Of a DNA stretch of 7,362 bases, positions 6,392 to 7,362 are shown piece after piece (within the stretch, counting starts at the first letter, position 1; every line of letters begins with the position of its first letter). Under the pieces are notes generated by a model that worked only from the letters and a program-made list of their open reading frames with translations, searched no databases and was not told where the DNA came from. Source of the DNA: Pirellulaceae bacterium (lineage in GTDB: Bacteria > Planctomycetota > Planctomycetia > Pirellulales > Pirellulaceae); the NCBI GenBank assembly GCA_013002105.1, contig JABDKS010000342.1, positions 1 through 7,362 on the forward strand, written 5' to 3'. A program made the translations under genes and the position numbers.

Positions 6392-6578
6392 TTGTGAGAA
6401 TCGTAGGCGAGGACAGGTCCTGGCCTGCGAGGTATCTAGAATGCTCTCTTGAGGTGGATACAAAGGTGGCGTGCGGGAGGGACGTATTGAGGTTCGTCGC
6501 AGTCGCCGGTTGTGATTCTGGTTCGGTCGATTGCCAATACGATCCCTACCGTCCAGCATTGACCACCAGCTTGTGACA

Positions 6579-7362
6579 TTAACTCATTCCGATGGACACA
6601 ACGTCCACCGTTTGCACTCGCCCGACCAACGTGTGGCAACTCGCATCGTCGATGTGGATATTGAGGAACTGTCCCGCCTGACGACGATTTCCATCAAAGA
6701 CAACAATTCGATCACGATGCGTTCGTCCAGTCATCTGCACAACAGCTTGGTCGTCCGATTCTTTTTGCCCCTTTTTACTTGGGCCTTCGACCAAGACTTC
6801 GACCACTTCGCCAATCAGTTTGTCATTGTCCTCTTGGGCGATCGCGTCTTGCACCGCCAGCAATTCGTTATTTCGGCGAGCCTTGACGTCGCGCGGAATA
6901 TCGTCCGGCAGTCGCTCGGACGCTTTCGTGCCCGGCCGCTCACTGTATTGAAAGATGAAACTGTTTTTAAACCGACAACGTTCGACCAACTCAATCGATT
7001 TGCGAAAATCCTCTTCGGTTTCGCCACAGAAACCCACAATGAAATCGCTACTAACGGTAGCGTGCGGCAGGATTGTTTCGATTCGCTCGAACATCTCCAT
7101 GTAGTCGGCAATCGTGTAACCACGTTTCATTCGTTTCAGCACGACATCCGAACCGCTCTGTGCCGGCACATGTAAGTACGGTGCCACTTTGGGCAGATCA
7201 CGAATCGTGGTCAGCAGCCGCTCGGTCATGTCCTTGGGGTAATTGGTGACAAACTTGATTCGATCGACTCCGTCAACGTCGTGCAATTGTTCCAGCAACG
7301 CCGCCATATCAGTCGTCACGCCATCGGCGACGTGTTTGTAACTGTTGACCGTTTGACCCAAG
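6579..7362 (-). CDS. miaB: tRNA methylthiotransferase MiaB, C-terminal part (cut by window edge)
   Basis: MiaB is a radical SAM iron-sulphur enzyme that adds a methylthio group to N6-isopentenyladenosine at position 37 of tRNAs reading codons that start with U. The 260 residues seen are the 3' part; the N-terminal domain and the CxxxCxxC cluster motif, about 200 residues, lie beyond the right edge. Visible signatures, in local numbering, are GQTVNSY (2-8), FVTNYPKDM (37-45), HVPAQSGSDVVLKRMKRGY (64-82), DFIVGFCGETEEDF (106-119), QYSERPGT (138-145) and a closing TRAM RNA-binding domain (about 182-250) with VLVEGPSKKG and MTGRTHRDRIVVF. The EGPSKK and GRT.. RIVVF segments point to MiaB rather than RimO or MtaB. 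In the GETEEDF loop a Cys stands where Pro is common. The gene ends in TAA. The M16 pair follows on the same strand, so cotranscription is possible, but no functional link is known to me. Confidence 0.95.
   Translation of the reverse strand, partial: LGQTVNSYKHVADGVTTDMAALLEQLHDVDGVDRIKFVTNYPKDMTERLLTTIRDLPKVAPYLHVPAQSGSDVVLKRMKRGYTIADYMEMFERIETILPHATVSSDFIVGFCGETEEDFRKSIELVERCRFKNSFIFQYSERPGTKASERLPDDIPRDVKARRNNELLAVQDAIAQEDNDKLIGEVVEVLVEGPSKKGQKESDDQAVVQMTGRTHRDRIVVFDGNRRQAGQFLNIHIDDASCHTLVGRVQTVDVVSIGMS

Larger units (their letters stand above)
6317..6578 (-). other. Probable untranslated spacer between miaB and the M16 pair
   Basis: If the CTG start is right, these 262 bases are a spacer or leader. 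They hold a 13-base tandem repeat (6366-6391) and a small inverted repeat AGGAC-AG-GTCCT (6409-6420). The minus-strand composition near the M16 gene is C-rich. A promoter could lie here, but I see no convincing pair of boxes. The alternative is that the M16 frame starts at ATG 6559 and this stretch is coding. Confidence 0.45.

Noticed and set aside
5918..6397. Rightward 159-codon open frame
   Set aside because: Antisense shadow of the Arg/Tyr M16 subunit; Arg/His-rich and without motif.

Overview
The window looks like chromosomal DNA of a planctomycete, probably a relative of Rhodopirellula (Pirellulales). This is inferred from the moderate GC content, the character of the proteins, loose gene spacing and the style of the secreted and hypothetical genes; no marker gene here proves it. 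No tRNA, rRNA, CRISPR array, insertion sequence or phage gene was seen.

Layout from left to right. Positions 1-276 hold no convincing gene but carry a candidate promoter. A rightward gene (277-1341) encodes an exported, Pro/Arg-rich protein of unknown function. A short convergent gap (1342-1476) carries two small palindromes and a hairpin. A leftward gene (1477-3486, GTG start) encodes a 669-residue protein; its N-terminal third has the motif order of TraB/ChaN/DUF5682-type proteins, and its C-terminal half is unrecognised. A 310-base gap (3487-3796) contains a perfect 16-bp hairpin, the likely terminator of the gene set to its right.

That set is read leftward: miaB (3' part only, 6579-7362), then an M16 peptidase homologue lacking the zinc motif but keeping the Arg/Tyr pair (5057-6316), then, after 6 bases, an M16 peptidase homologue with the zinc motif HFLEH but without the Arg/Tyr pair (3797-5050). 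The two M16 proteins therefore look like complementary halves of one heterodimeric zinc protease, as in mitochondrial processing peptidase and some bacterial M16B pairs. MiaB is a tRNA-modifying enzyme and has no obvious functional link to the protease; shared transcription is possible but unproven.

The most useful observations are the split active site of the M16 pair, the probable CTG start of its upstream member (an ATG 81 codons further upstream gives an implausible Arg/Pro-rich extension), and the TraB/DUF5682-like resemblance of the 669-residue protein.
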